A stretch of DNA of 64,000 nt from Nemopilema nomurai (Eukaryota; Cnidaria; Scyphozoa; Rhizostomeae; Rhizostomatidae): assembly GCA_003864495.1 (NCBI GenBank), contig ML133471.1, positions 2,974,257 through 3,038,256 on the forward strand. Direction: 5' to 3'. This document shows positions 45,601 to 56,500 of the stretch, piece after piece (the first letter of the stretch is position 1; the number at the start of each line of letters is the position of its first letter). A program made the translations under genes and the position numbers. Below the pieces are notes generated by a model that did no database searches, was not told the origin of the DNA, and was given only the letters and a program-made list of their open reading frames with translations.

Positions 45601-47810
45601 AAAGCTATTCTTCATTTGATAAAGCTATTATCAAAGCTTCACAAGAAAAATTAAACAGAAGCCAAGGAAAAATTAAGAGCAGGCCAAGGCCAGAATTTTG
45701 CGAAAATCATGAACACTTCTTTCTATAAATACTTTTCGATAAATATTCAGGTGTAAATTTTCTGACCGAATGAGCAACAAGACTAAAATATTAGTTTCTG
45801 GCTAAAATATCAGTTTCTGGCTAAAATATCAGTTTCTGGCTAAAATATTAGTTTCTGCCTATAATATTAGTTTCTGGCTAAAATATTAGTTTCTGGCTAG
45901 AACCTTAGTTCTGGCTAAAACATTTGCCCTCTAGCTTCTATGCCAATGGGTCACCTTTCCCTGAATTCGCTCTAACTCCTCTTCCGGCATGTTCTGTTTA
46001 CAGTTCAGCAACTACGCTGATTATCTCCAGAACAATCTACAAAAACACGAAAATCTAATCGAGGGATTGTTAATTGTTAACAAGATAAAAAAGACGGCCA
46101 GCCCAGAATTCTTGAATATCCATTTAGCAACAAAATTCCCTTTATTCATAGGTTTAATACACCAATATAGCGCAGTTTGGCTAGGGCATAATTGAGATTT
46201 GCGACAATCGGCTTTGTTTCTCGCTGCCTGCTTTGGATACCTGCTCGAAAATGCCCACGAAATCTGCTTTGGTCCGTTTGGTCCTCAAACAGTGACGCAT
46301 TGAACCTATGACAAAAGCATCCAGGGGTGATGACAATGCCTCTTGTCGTGAAAAACCATTCACATTAAAGAGGCGAGCAAATATCATAGGAAACTTGCAC
46401 CGGTTAGGCAGCCAGAAAACAACTTCAGTGCTAATCTCGAAACGTAAACGATTCCCAGTTTCGCCCACACGAGCCCTGAATCTGGTTGGAATTCAGCAGT
46501 TACAGTATTTGAGGTAAATTTGTTTTTATACTGTTGTTTGTTTAGGCCTACACAGCATGACGTTGTGGTTTTGCTGTTTGTAAAAGTTTCGGCCCTCTTT
46601 CTGCTGGTCCCGATTCAAGTTCTACGTTCCGCGGCTCGCATATCTGACATTGCCAAAATATCCGTTTACTAGTGGCACGAACTGACAAGAAAGCAAGCCA
46701 TCCAACGAGACGGTAAGCATTATTTGTTGGGTTTTGAGAAATTGGCAACACATGAAAGTATTTCGATTTTAATCATCGGCTGAAATGACTAGCAGGATCA
46801 GTACTCAATCACCACTGTTGTAATTACAGAAGCACCCAACCACGTAGAAAAATTATTTATCAATTTATGTAATCGCCCGGATTTTCCCAAGTGCAGCTAG
46901 CGGGCTCCCCGTGGATTCTATTACGGCCCATTTTGAGGGGCAATTCAAAATTGGCGTAAAAAGCGATATGATCTACAAATCACTTTTTCGAATGTGTAAC
47001 CTCAAGAGCTTTTCTCATTTCTAGGGCCAGATTTTTTATTACTTGACCTCTACCTGCGATATACTCCTGGCTATTAAAAGGTTTTTCGAGTATAATTATG
47101 AAGCCGTGAAGCTAATTGTTGTGCCCTAGTATCTAGTTTACATAAAACAGAAGACCAGCATTTCCCCCGCAGCCAGCTGACCTCATTTTCTCACGCCTTG
47201 CTCGAGTGTTGACGTCGAAATCTAGGCCGCCAGTCGAGAATTCGCGCCGCTCCTCGCTCGCCATCGATGCGCATTTCATTGGTCAACACGAAATCAAAAT
47301 ATTTGCCGTTCATTTAAAGTTCTATCGTCAGGTAACGAAACACACTGGTCATTGGTAAATCTCAAGGGTTCACAAGGGAAACGACGTCCCACGCTCATCT
47401 CTAAACAGGCCCTTTCATAAGGTGATTTCAATTTTCCTGCTTCAAAATATTGGAAGTGAATAATTAATTCATTTCGGAATTCAAGATATGGGCAGAAACA
47501 CTTCTGTTGAGGCCAAGGCCCCCATAGCCTCCCTGCAATTTAAACACCTTGCCTTCTGGTAGTTCCTTTGCTCTGTCTCTAAAATAAGGCGAATCATGTG
47601 ATGAGCGAAATTGCTAGGGCCTTTTGCCATGGGCCGTGACAGGCGACCGTACAAAGTTCGTCTCATTTTAATCCTCACTAGTTTTCGTCAACTTTCAGCG
47701 CGCGAGAGAGTTTTAGAATAAGTTGATCTCGGCCTGAACTTTAACGATGTCTATGCTTGTGATAAAGAGAAATTCAATTGCATTTACATCAGAAGGATTC
47801 AAGCTTTGTT
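42606..47810. other. Spacer downstream of FBPase, no gene seen
   Basis: Open frames here are short and unlike known families (for example a 108-codon minus-strand frame at 43925-44251 and a 95-codon one at 46181-46468). A 19-bp tandem repeat at 45783 is annotated separately, and GTTCTTAACAAA-like duplications lie near 43280-43320. Confidence 0.6.
45783..45921. repeat. 19-bp tandem repeat, about seven copies
   Basis: Units of CTAAAATATTAGTTTCTGG with small changes (TTAG/TCAG, GGC/GCC) run head to tail; the last copies are more diverged. It lies in the spacer and gives no coding frame. Confidence 0.9.
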
Positions 47811-47957
47811 GCATAGGCCTGTTATGAAAATGATACAGTTCTACTGTGACATGTTTACCTGGCAAAAAGTAGAAACTCTTCGACTATTCGCCCAGCGAAT
47901 ATTCGATACGCGAATTTTTCAGACGAACGCTGCAAAAAAGCGTCAGTGGAGATTGGC
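47811..47957 (-). mobile_element. Terminal piece of a DNA transposon, inverted relative to the copy at 49.4 kb
   Basis: Read on the minus strand it begins GCCAATCTCCACTGACGC, continues TTTTTTGCAGCGTTCG and ends CATAACAGGCCTATGC. The copy at 49411-49599 has the same order with about the same ends. The two therefore form inverted repeats some 1.45 kb apart with a decayed hAT transposase segment between them. They may be two separate insertions of one family. Confidence 0.55.
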
Positions 47958-48804
47958 TTCACTGTCCGACTCAGGTCTCGCAGCTTTTAGGATGTGTTAT
48001 ATTTTTCGTTGAGAAATATGAATTGTAAACTTTTCTCTAGTGGAGCAAATTTTCTTCGACTTTTTACTCGCCCCTCGGCAAATGCTCAACTTCGAAATAT
48101 TCCGAGCCGCATTATTCTCTTTGCATTTGACGTTCCGCTCATATAAGCTGGTAACTTCAGAAACCGTCCCGCTTATCCTTCATGTGTAGGTGGGCAAAGG
48201 TTGCAGATCTCTGTTAGAACTGCTAAGCTAATTGACATGAACAGGGATTAGTAGAGCTGAAGTTGATACCAAAGTTAGCTCGTGCTAGCTCGAGAGTGCC
48301 GCGAAGGTAGCCACCAACTAGCCAGCACCACTGCTACCAAGTCCGTGGTTGTACCAAAGCTCTTCTGGCCACCCTGTTCTAAGCACATGGCCTTCGCCTT
48401 CTTGTATCTTCCTAGCTAAGGATAGTTGGCCCTTTGCTTTTTGGGACAAACCTTCACAAGTCATAAGCAAACAATATGCCCCCCCCCCCACGTTTTGACT
48501 AGCTAAAGCATACGATATTTATTCTTCAAATCATTACACATATTCCTACATGGTTTCATATAAGGGACGCAGCGTGCATCATAATTGCATCATAATTGCT
48601 ATTGTTGTAATATCCACTGCTTGCATTTGCCACATCCGTACAACAAATCTGAAATCACTTAATTAGGTTTCATAAGTTAAGGCGTTTACGAGATGCCAGA
48701 AATATTTCAAACTTGAGTATGTCGAAGTCTGCGTCCATATATCGATTCATAGTCGAGTAGGCAGTAGCTGTAATGGCAATTCTGAATCCAAGGACGTCCT
48801 GTCC

Positions 48805-49236
48805 TTGTACGGGAGCGAGATCGACTTTAATGCACTGGAAGTCAAAGAAGCGACTCTGAAGACACTGCTAAATGCGAGAAGATTACATTGTTTCAGAGAC
48901 TTCCACGAAAGTTTACACGCACTCAAGGACTTTCAGAGGGAACTGCTGCCTAATATTTGTACCTTGTTGTGGTTGCTCGTGACCAATCCAGCTACATCAT
49001 GCACTCCAGAGCGCTACTTTTCAACAGCATGACGTTTGAAGACGTGGCTAAGATCAATCATGTCTAGTAAAGGATTCAATGCCTTGGCCCTGCTCAACGT
49101 TCATAAGGAGTTCACAGATGCTTTTGATCTGGTCGCAGTTGCTGATGAATTCATTGGAGTTAATGATCAGAGGAAGCTCAATTTTGGACAGTTTGACTCC
49201 TCTGACTTGGTGCGCCCAGCTGACTTGGCATATTAG
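48805..49236 (+). pseudogene. hAT-family transposase, C-terminal dimerisation region, with in-frame stop
   Basis: The frame reads LPNICTLLWLLVTNPATSCT, PERYFSTA, then TGA, then RLKTWLRSIMSSKGFNALAL and LNVHKEF. This is the conserved end of hAT transposases (pattern P.T...ERSFSA.RRLKT.LR..M...RL..LAL). The stop replaces the residue before RLKT; TGA there is one transition from CGA (Arg), a typical CpG decay. Upstream of 48805 the frame is lost. It probably represents a dead element or a fragment. Confidence 0.7.
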
Positions 49237-49410
49237 GTTCCTCCGCAAATTGGTATCAGCTGTTGTACTTTCGAAAATATTATACATTTTATCACATTTC
49301 ATGATTGATTCCGCAAAACATGTTCTTTATATGTTTCTTATAACTTTCCATGCCCCCCCCCCCTCCCCACTTTAAATTTCGTTTCGCCGGCCCTGATACA
49401 CCTCCTACAG

Positions 49411-50090
49411 GCCAATCTCCACTGACGCTTTTTTGCAGCGTTCATTTGAAAAATTCGACACATGCGCAGAAAGAAAAATGTCACGAGGAAAGCGTTCGCG
49501 CATCGAAAATTTCGCATGACGAATAGCTGCAGAGGTTTCTACTTTTCGTCAAGCGTTACTATTTGAGGTGAGCATAGAACTGCGATAACAGGCCTATGCA
49601 ATATGGCGTTCTCACAGCGACCGGGATTTAGTAGAAGTGAAACTGAACTGCAGCTACGTACTTTACTTGGTAGATTAGGCAACAATACTTTTCACAAGGA
49701 AACAGAGCTTTTCAAATGCCGATATCATGCTCGGTTGGTGACAGCCAAGAGCTGGAAACCTTTATCGATGATGCACAATGCCAGAGCAATGATGCAGAGG
49801 GGTGCATTGCATTCGATAAGGAAGCTTTTAGTGAGGCATTACGGCATTGCCATTCTCTGTGGGACACAAGTGACACAAGAGTTACGTGTCCTCTTTTTAA
49901 AGCTTGGTTCGTCCTCCAATGAAAATGAAACTGAATTTTCCTTCTTCCCAAAAACTGTAATAGATCAGGCCGAGACACCATCTTTGTTAATAAAATATCG
50001 CGTGCGCCAAAATTGATGTAAATCAGTGAAGATTGGAATGAGCGGAATTTTGTGCGAACGCTTCAGAATAAGCGTCAGTGGAAATTCGGC
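49411..50090 (+). mobile_element. Non-autonomous DNA transposon with terminal inverted repeats
   Basis: Left end GCCAATCTCCACTGACGC (49411) and right end GCGTCAGTGGAAATTCGGC (ending 50090) are inverted copies with few mismatches, and the match continues inward (AGCGTTC / GAACGCT). The interior has a 137-codon frame (49603-50016, start MAFSQRPGFSRSETELQLRT) with no recognised domain; its first part could be a remnant of a DNA-binding region. I could not confirm a target-site duplication (flanks TACAG and TTAAGTACAG). Confidence 0.5.
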
Positions 50091-50368
50091 TTAAGTACAG
50101 AATGAATGCAAGTTAGGTCATCCTATAAACTGGGAGTTTTTGGGTTTCCGGAAAGGGTTTTGGAGTTTTTTCAGGAAAGTGTTCCCAGCTCCTCTCGGAC
50201 ACTGTCATATACATGTTTGTTGGCAAAGCACTGATTTTACTTTTGCACGAGTGGATAGGGCATAAAATGAAACTTATTCTACTTGCTTGAAGTCTTTTCG
50301 ATTGCTGGAGTTTTAAAACTACCTAGAACTTGGTAAATGGCGTAACTTTGAAGGAAATTGATGGAGCT

Positions 50369-50454
50369 GTAGTCATTACGTAGTCATTACGTTGATACGA
50401 TTACGTAGTCATTACGCAATACGTCTGCGTAGTCATTGCGCAATACGTTTGCGT
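50369..50454. repeat. GTAGTCATTACG tandem repeat
   Basis: Short units GTAGTCATTACG and GCAATACGTTTGCG alternate over about 85 bp, with at least four copies of TAGTCATT(A/G)CG. Confidence 0.8.
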
Positions 50455-52107
50455 TAGGAAATCCAGTCAAGAACGTCCTGGCCGGGACGAATCCTGTTAG
50501 CCTCGTTGTGATGTGCCGGCGGGGTTCGGTGCACGTGACAGGCAAACGACCCTCATTCTCCTACTTGTTTATTGACATGTTCAAACTGAATTTGCTGTTT
50601 GAATAACTGAACGTGCTTCCTGATAACTGATCATTGTTTCTGCTGTTTGCATAATTAATTATGTAAACAAAACTTGTGTAGCCAACAATTCTGCCATTCT
50701 CCGTCGACCAGAGCCTGCATGCGAGAGACCAAATGCCCGGTAGACACTGCTGGTAAGTAGAGGTTTATGTGCTTCTGAGCAAAAGTCGTCTTGCTCCATT
50801 GCTACATTTTGCCAACAATATACGTCTGTGAAATGCAGATTGATTTTATGGCCATCAGCGTGTTCTTGTCTAATTGTGAGCGACATTGTGCAGTTCTGAA
50901 GTTCACCTGCTACAACGCACTGCAAGGAACTAGCAAGGGACTCAGACCAGCTTAGGGCTACGATGCCTCGGGCAGAACCTTCCTGGACGCTTGGTCTGTG
51001 CTTTGAGCGGCTAATGCTCATTAAACTGGGCCGAACCGATTTCGTGTGTAGTTTTTTCAAAGTTTGTGATTGATATCGAGCGTATGCAGTGCTGAAGAGA
51101 CAAGCAAGTAATTTAATCAGCACAAAGCTTTTTCAACAAATCTAAATAATATTTTTAGTTTAAGGCACTGTAGTGAAAATATTTTTCGTGTGACCCAAGT
51201 TTTGTAAAACAAGTCAATTCAGTGCAGAATGGCTAATTCAACCTAACACCAGCCCCCAGATGAAATTTGCAGCCCCCCTATTTCCTTAAAACTGCCTGAT
51301 CTCAAGCAACTCGGCCACACGACTGTTCAGCTGCAAACCACATTCAGAAGGACTTGCCAAGTGACCGTTTTAATTAGAAAGCAAGATTAGAAGAGCTTGC
51401 AAAGCGCTCTTTTCAGAAATTTCGATACGATTTATCACTGTTTAGGTGGCCGTATAGTCGACCTCCGATATGAGATGTACAGCTTTTCGTTTGTTAGATG
51501 ATAGCATGACAACGCCAATGTTTTCGACTGTTTGATCGAAATTGGCATTCTGGCCAGCCAATTTATGGGTGATAGAAAGGAGTCGAATTTTATTTTGGAC
51601 TGCTCCCATGGAAAAGTTTTCAGTGTAGCGTAAGCGGATTCCTTTTTTATTAATTTCTTTATTCTGGTAACTTAGTTTTCGATTTGTGGTCCTTTATTTA
51701 CAGACAAAGAAAAAAGGATAATAGGTTAACAGTTCTTTTCTTGTTATTTATTTCTGACCGATAATAATGGGAGAGTATATATATGTATATATTTAGTAGT
51801 ATATATTTCAGTAAAAGTACATGTCGAACGATCATATTAGAAGCGAATAAGTGTTGCGTATCACGAATTTGAGCAAAGAACGGGATGACGTTAAGTGGCA
51901 TAGAAAAAGAAGGTTTTTCTAAAGCGAAAGAAGTTGGATCGAAGAACGAAGGATCTTCAGTTTTTTAGGTAGTTGTTCTCTTTCTGCGAGAGTCCTTTTC
52001 TTGGTGCTTGTGGAAATGTATTGCTTTATTCTGAAACACAAGGAGGTTTTCTGCGATATGTTAAACGGCTGCCTCGTATTGGCCACATTCTGCCTCGCTT
52101 TAGCACC

Positions 52108-52273
52108 TGAGAGCCTGCCCTGTCGACGCGAAAAGCAATTGCTAGTGCACGATGCGACATCCTCAGGGATGAAATGCTCACCAAACGTGGATTATTAAAT
52201 ACCTTGGTACTGGAAACTATTCTTGATCCACATTTCCAAGGAATATTTCAGCCATTTCTGCCCACCTATTAGT
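52108..52273 (+). pseudogene. Possible second hAT-type transposase remnant
   Basis: Between two stops one frame reads EPALSTRKAIASARCDILRD, EMLTKRGLLNTLVLETILDP, HFQGIF. The pattern LLxxLxLxTxLDPxFx resembles the TxLDPRFK block of hAT transposases, here with His for Arg. It lies 3 kb downstream of the hAT C-terminal fragment and in the same orientation, although hAT gene order would place it upstream. Weak call. Confidence 0.3.
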
Positions 52274-53564
52274 CAAAAGAGGAAGAAACGATCACATTCG
52301 AATTCTTCTTCTACAAACACTTGTGACGCGTTATTAGCGAAACTCAAAATTCATCAAGGAAGGATCCATTTTCAAAAGTGCACCAGAGGTGGGAGAAAGT
52401 TTAGAAAGGCGAGCATTGGTCACGTTTATCTAAGTTTAGCTGTTTAATGTTTTTCATAGGCATCCGATCCTTGTTGGCGGATTTGCTTAAATTTTTGTTT
52501 GACTTGGAGATGAAGGGCTGAGCGCCGCATTGATGTGCCAGCTTGGCTGTATCGGCAACCTTACCAATCGCAGGGCCTGTTTTGTCACAAGATCAAAGAC
52601 GGATCTAACAGTTTGCACACAGTAAACAAAGGACATGGTCATGTCAGAGACAAGAATGTTGTGGTGCAGCGTTTTGTTATGGTTCAATAACCAGTATTAA
52701 GTATAAAATATATAGAGTCGATGAGCCTCGCAAGCTGGCTCCCCCACACAAGGGCTTAGGCGCAGTTCCAGCTTTTCTCGACCCTAACCCCTGATCAGTC
52801 AAGCCATATTAATTACCTGAGCTATTTGTCTATGAAGACTAAGCTGTTGGAAATCGACTTTCAGATCAGGGCGTCGCGTTGTTAGAACCGGACAGACAAT
52901 AGCATGATGGACCATGGATGAACTTGGTGCGCATTGTCAAGACATAGGAGTATTGTCATTCGCAACTGGAATCATGACTGCATATCTGCCGACGCTGAAG
53001 AGCTCCAGTCATCTTTAGATGGGCAAACAGGCCTCTGCCACGATCAGTGATATTCGACTCTTCTCCATCCAAATAGAACTGGCTTTTTGCCCACTCCAGT
53101 TTCAGGCAATCTGCATGGGCGGCAAAAGCCGACACGCAAGGCTGGGGCTCGTTCGCATTGGATGCAGAATATGACGTAATAGCGATCTGCCAATGCAAAG
53201 AACGAAGCCAATCCCCTTAAATACTTGTAGGCATGTTGATAGAAACTAGCAGCTTATATACAGTTGCATTAGACAGCGTTCTGTAGCTTTCAATGTTTGC
53301 ATAGTTTAACTGACCTTTTTATGATAACAGGTCTTCATGACGACAAGGGACAAAGCACCAGAGCTGACTTCGATTGGGTGGATCCCAGATTTGCCATGCA
53401 TCATTCATCAATGTTTAATTTTCTCAGTCGTCACTGGAATTATACCAACTTGTTCTAGTCAATGATTTCAGCTGCGTCGAATATCTAGTCTTGGACAAAG
53501 CGATTCACGTCTGTTTTTAATACGAAACGGAAAGGAAGATCAGATAATTACTGGCTCAGTCGGT

Positions 53565-56500
53565 ATGGACACTCTCGTTTTCCAATCTGAGCCACTGGAG
53601 GACTTTTACGAACTGCAAGAAGAACTCGGAAGGTATGGTGAATCTGTTCTTAACTGAAATGATAACGGCAGACTTCTTAATTTATTTTTATTTGCGATAA
53701 TGTCAAATGCTTCTCAAAACAAGTATCTGCCTAGTACCCATTTGTTTCACAGTGAATATCGCAACTCGGCTTTGAAGGTTAAATGGTCGTTGGATTGGCG
53801 AGCCTGTCTTGTTGCCATTTTTAGCTCTGTACCCGGCCCGATTTCGCATGTTTCAAAGGTTCATCTGCCAATTTCAAGTTCACAAGCGTTTATTCATGAC
53901 AATCAAAAGGCGAACGAAAGCTTAAGTTGAATGAAATCTTTTGCATCTCTTAGACGTGCCTTTTATTTGACTACAGTAATACTTTGCTTCTTTTCTGTTT
54001 TCGAGGGAAAGGGGCTTAAAATAGCTGTAAATGATTTGAAAACCTCTGTTGATAAAAGTGACTTCGATTGTGAAAGTTTCTGGTCATCTTGAAAGTAATT
54101 TATTTTATTAATCATTATGAATGGAGATTTAGATTGGCTTATTGAAGCAATCAGTTTGTTACTTTGTCTTTTTTATTGACATTTTGATCCATCCTACTGT
54201 GGCAAGATATTGGATTAAAAAAGCATACAGGCTGCAGACCTGTGAAATGAACCACGTGGTCAACCTTTTTTTGAAGGGATCGTAAAACATTTGATAATCA
54301 GCTCTGATAGCTAACTGGCATTACATGGATCCTGTGATGAACGAATGAGCAAATCAAGTAATCAATCAATCAGTTAGCCAATCAGTCAATCAATCAGTCA
54401 GTCAATCAATCAATTAGTCAAATATTCAATCGGATAAACAATCATTCAGTAAACGAAATGCTTTTTCGATCATTGCTTTGGGCTTACTACTCAAAAATGG
54501 TTTTTTCGACATCCTGCAGCCTTTATCTAGAAATTTGTTACCAAAGCTCTTGATAAAATAAGGACGCTGTTTGCAACGAACTCGAGTGTAAACTTTTGTT
54601 TTTTCGACAGTAAACAAGACAGATCTCTTGCTTTCAATTTTAGAGGGCTAGACATTCGCACTATAACAATAATCGTTTCAGAACGTCAATGCTCGTCTTT
54701 GATTTGAGTAAACTGGACAGCAAGATTGGTATAAAGCTTAACTCGATCGAAAACGCTTTTGTATGTCGTTTGCTTCGACACACAGAGCCGTCAACAGAAG
54801 TAAAGCATGAGCAGTTCGCAGAATTTGGGAGTAGAAAAGAAAGAGGGGTACTGGGAAGGCACATCCTCTTACTTCAGAACAGGATTTATTTATGCTTCTA
54901 AGCTTTTTGCGCTATTTTTAGCATAGCCTTATACAATAGCTTCCAATATCCAGAGATTGTTGTTGACTTAACTGCAGGCTCTCGGAGTACATATCGTAAC
55001 TGGATATCTGCACAAGGGCAGCCAAAAATCTTGCCAAGGTTTTTTGGACATGCACTTTATTAATTGGAAGGATAGAGGGCATCCCACCAATATGTTGTAA
55101 CGATTTTGGTGGATTTAAAAAGTTGAAGAGTTTTGCTTTGATCAATTAGATTGGTTTTTCCACTCCGAAGTTTTTACTTCAGATTTGACTATTTTTGCTT
55201 GTTGAAGTTTTTGTTATGAAGAAAGTGAAATGTGAACATGGTTCGACTTGTTCTCCTGATAAAAGCTTCTGTAGCTATAGCTGTGGTTGCAACTGTAAGA
55301 TCAAGTCAGCAAACTATTAACGATCGAATGCCTACTATTAATCGGCCTGCTTTCCTAAAGTAGAGAGACGAGCTTTCAGGAAATATGCATTGAAAGTCCA
55401 GTTTTGCCAAGACCCTGCTGGCCTTTCACGTTCGTGTACTTGAAGGAAACCCTCACTTTGAAAAAGCTTTTGTCACAATGATAAGCTAAGCCCATGGTAT
55501 GAGTGATAAAGTCTTAAATCCAGCTGGTAAATGTGATATTGTCACAATGTTTCACCGAAATGATGCTGGGTGAATCCTGGTAAATCTCTTCTATTTTAGC
55601 TCTATTCCCTTGATCTGAGTTGTGTTAAGAGTAATTTTACGTCTTTCGAGAGATTTAGCCAATTGTCGCGCAAGAAAAGAAGAGGCTACAAGCATTGTTC
55701 ATGTGGCCAACCTTGTCTTATCACAAGAGGGTGTTCTTTTGCGAGTTCGCTTTTTAACGGGTTTTAGAGGAATTCTAACCTGCCTTGACCAGTATTTAAG
55801 TTGTACATTTATCGTAAATCGTACCTTTGTATCTCTGAAACACAGAGGCAAAAGACTGCATTATCGAATAAAGACATTAAATTATTGCCAACATCATCAT
55901 TTCCCATAGTGACATTTTGTATTGGTATCTTTGATGTTATGTTTATATTTAAGGGGAAATTTTGCAATTGTAAAGAGATGCCGGAAGAAAGAGAGTGATG
56001 AAGAATACGCGGCGAAATGCATTACGAAGAAAAGAAGCAAGGCAAGCAAACGAGGCATGAGTAAAGAGGCGGTTGAAATCGAGGCTGGGATATTATTGGC
56101 ACTGGATCATGAAGCTATCATCAAGCTTTATGACGTTTTCGAGACGAAGTTAAACATTACTCTAATCATGGAGCTGTGAGTAACTGCACATTCAGCATTA
56201 TTCGATTTACCGATGCATAAATTCACTTTACAAATTTTGCAAGGTCAGGTCTTTCGAATGCTTATTACCAATTAATGTTAGGATTAGTTACTACTTCTAC
56301 TACATGAATGGCAAAAGGAAAGAAGTGCCCTTTTCAAACGGAAATGCTAAGTGCCACCGTTGCATTCTTTCCAGTGGCCAAAATGCTTTGTACTGTCAAC
56401 GACTGTAGCGCCTTCGCAGGTGTCACAATGTAGACGTTTCCACTTGCTCACTCACAGGTTGACAGGTGGGGAGTTATTTGAAGAAATAGCAAAGGAAGAG

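Larger units (their letters stand above)
50091..53564. other. Spacer left of the kinase gene
   Basis: No intact gene recognised. The 154-codon minus-strand frame at 50659-51123 has no protein-family signal. A minus-strand frame at 52956-53198 (YLDGEESNITDRGRGLF in its middle) looks somewhat protein-like but is unassigned. The kinase promoter should lie near the right end; the dinucleotide-like AT stretch at 51774-51810 is a microsatellite. Confidence 0.5.

Noticed and set aside
50659..51123. 154-codon minus-strand open frame
   Set aside because: Composition and motifs do not resemble any protein family I know, and no splice context or neighbour supports it.
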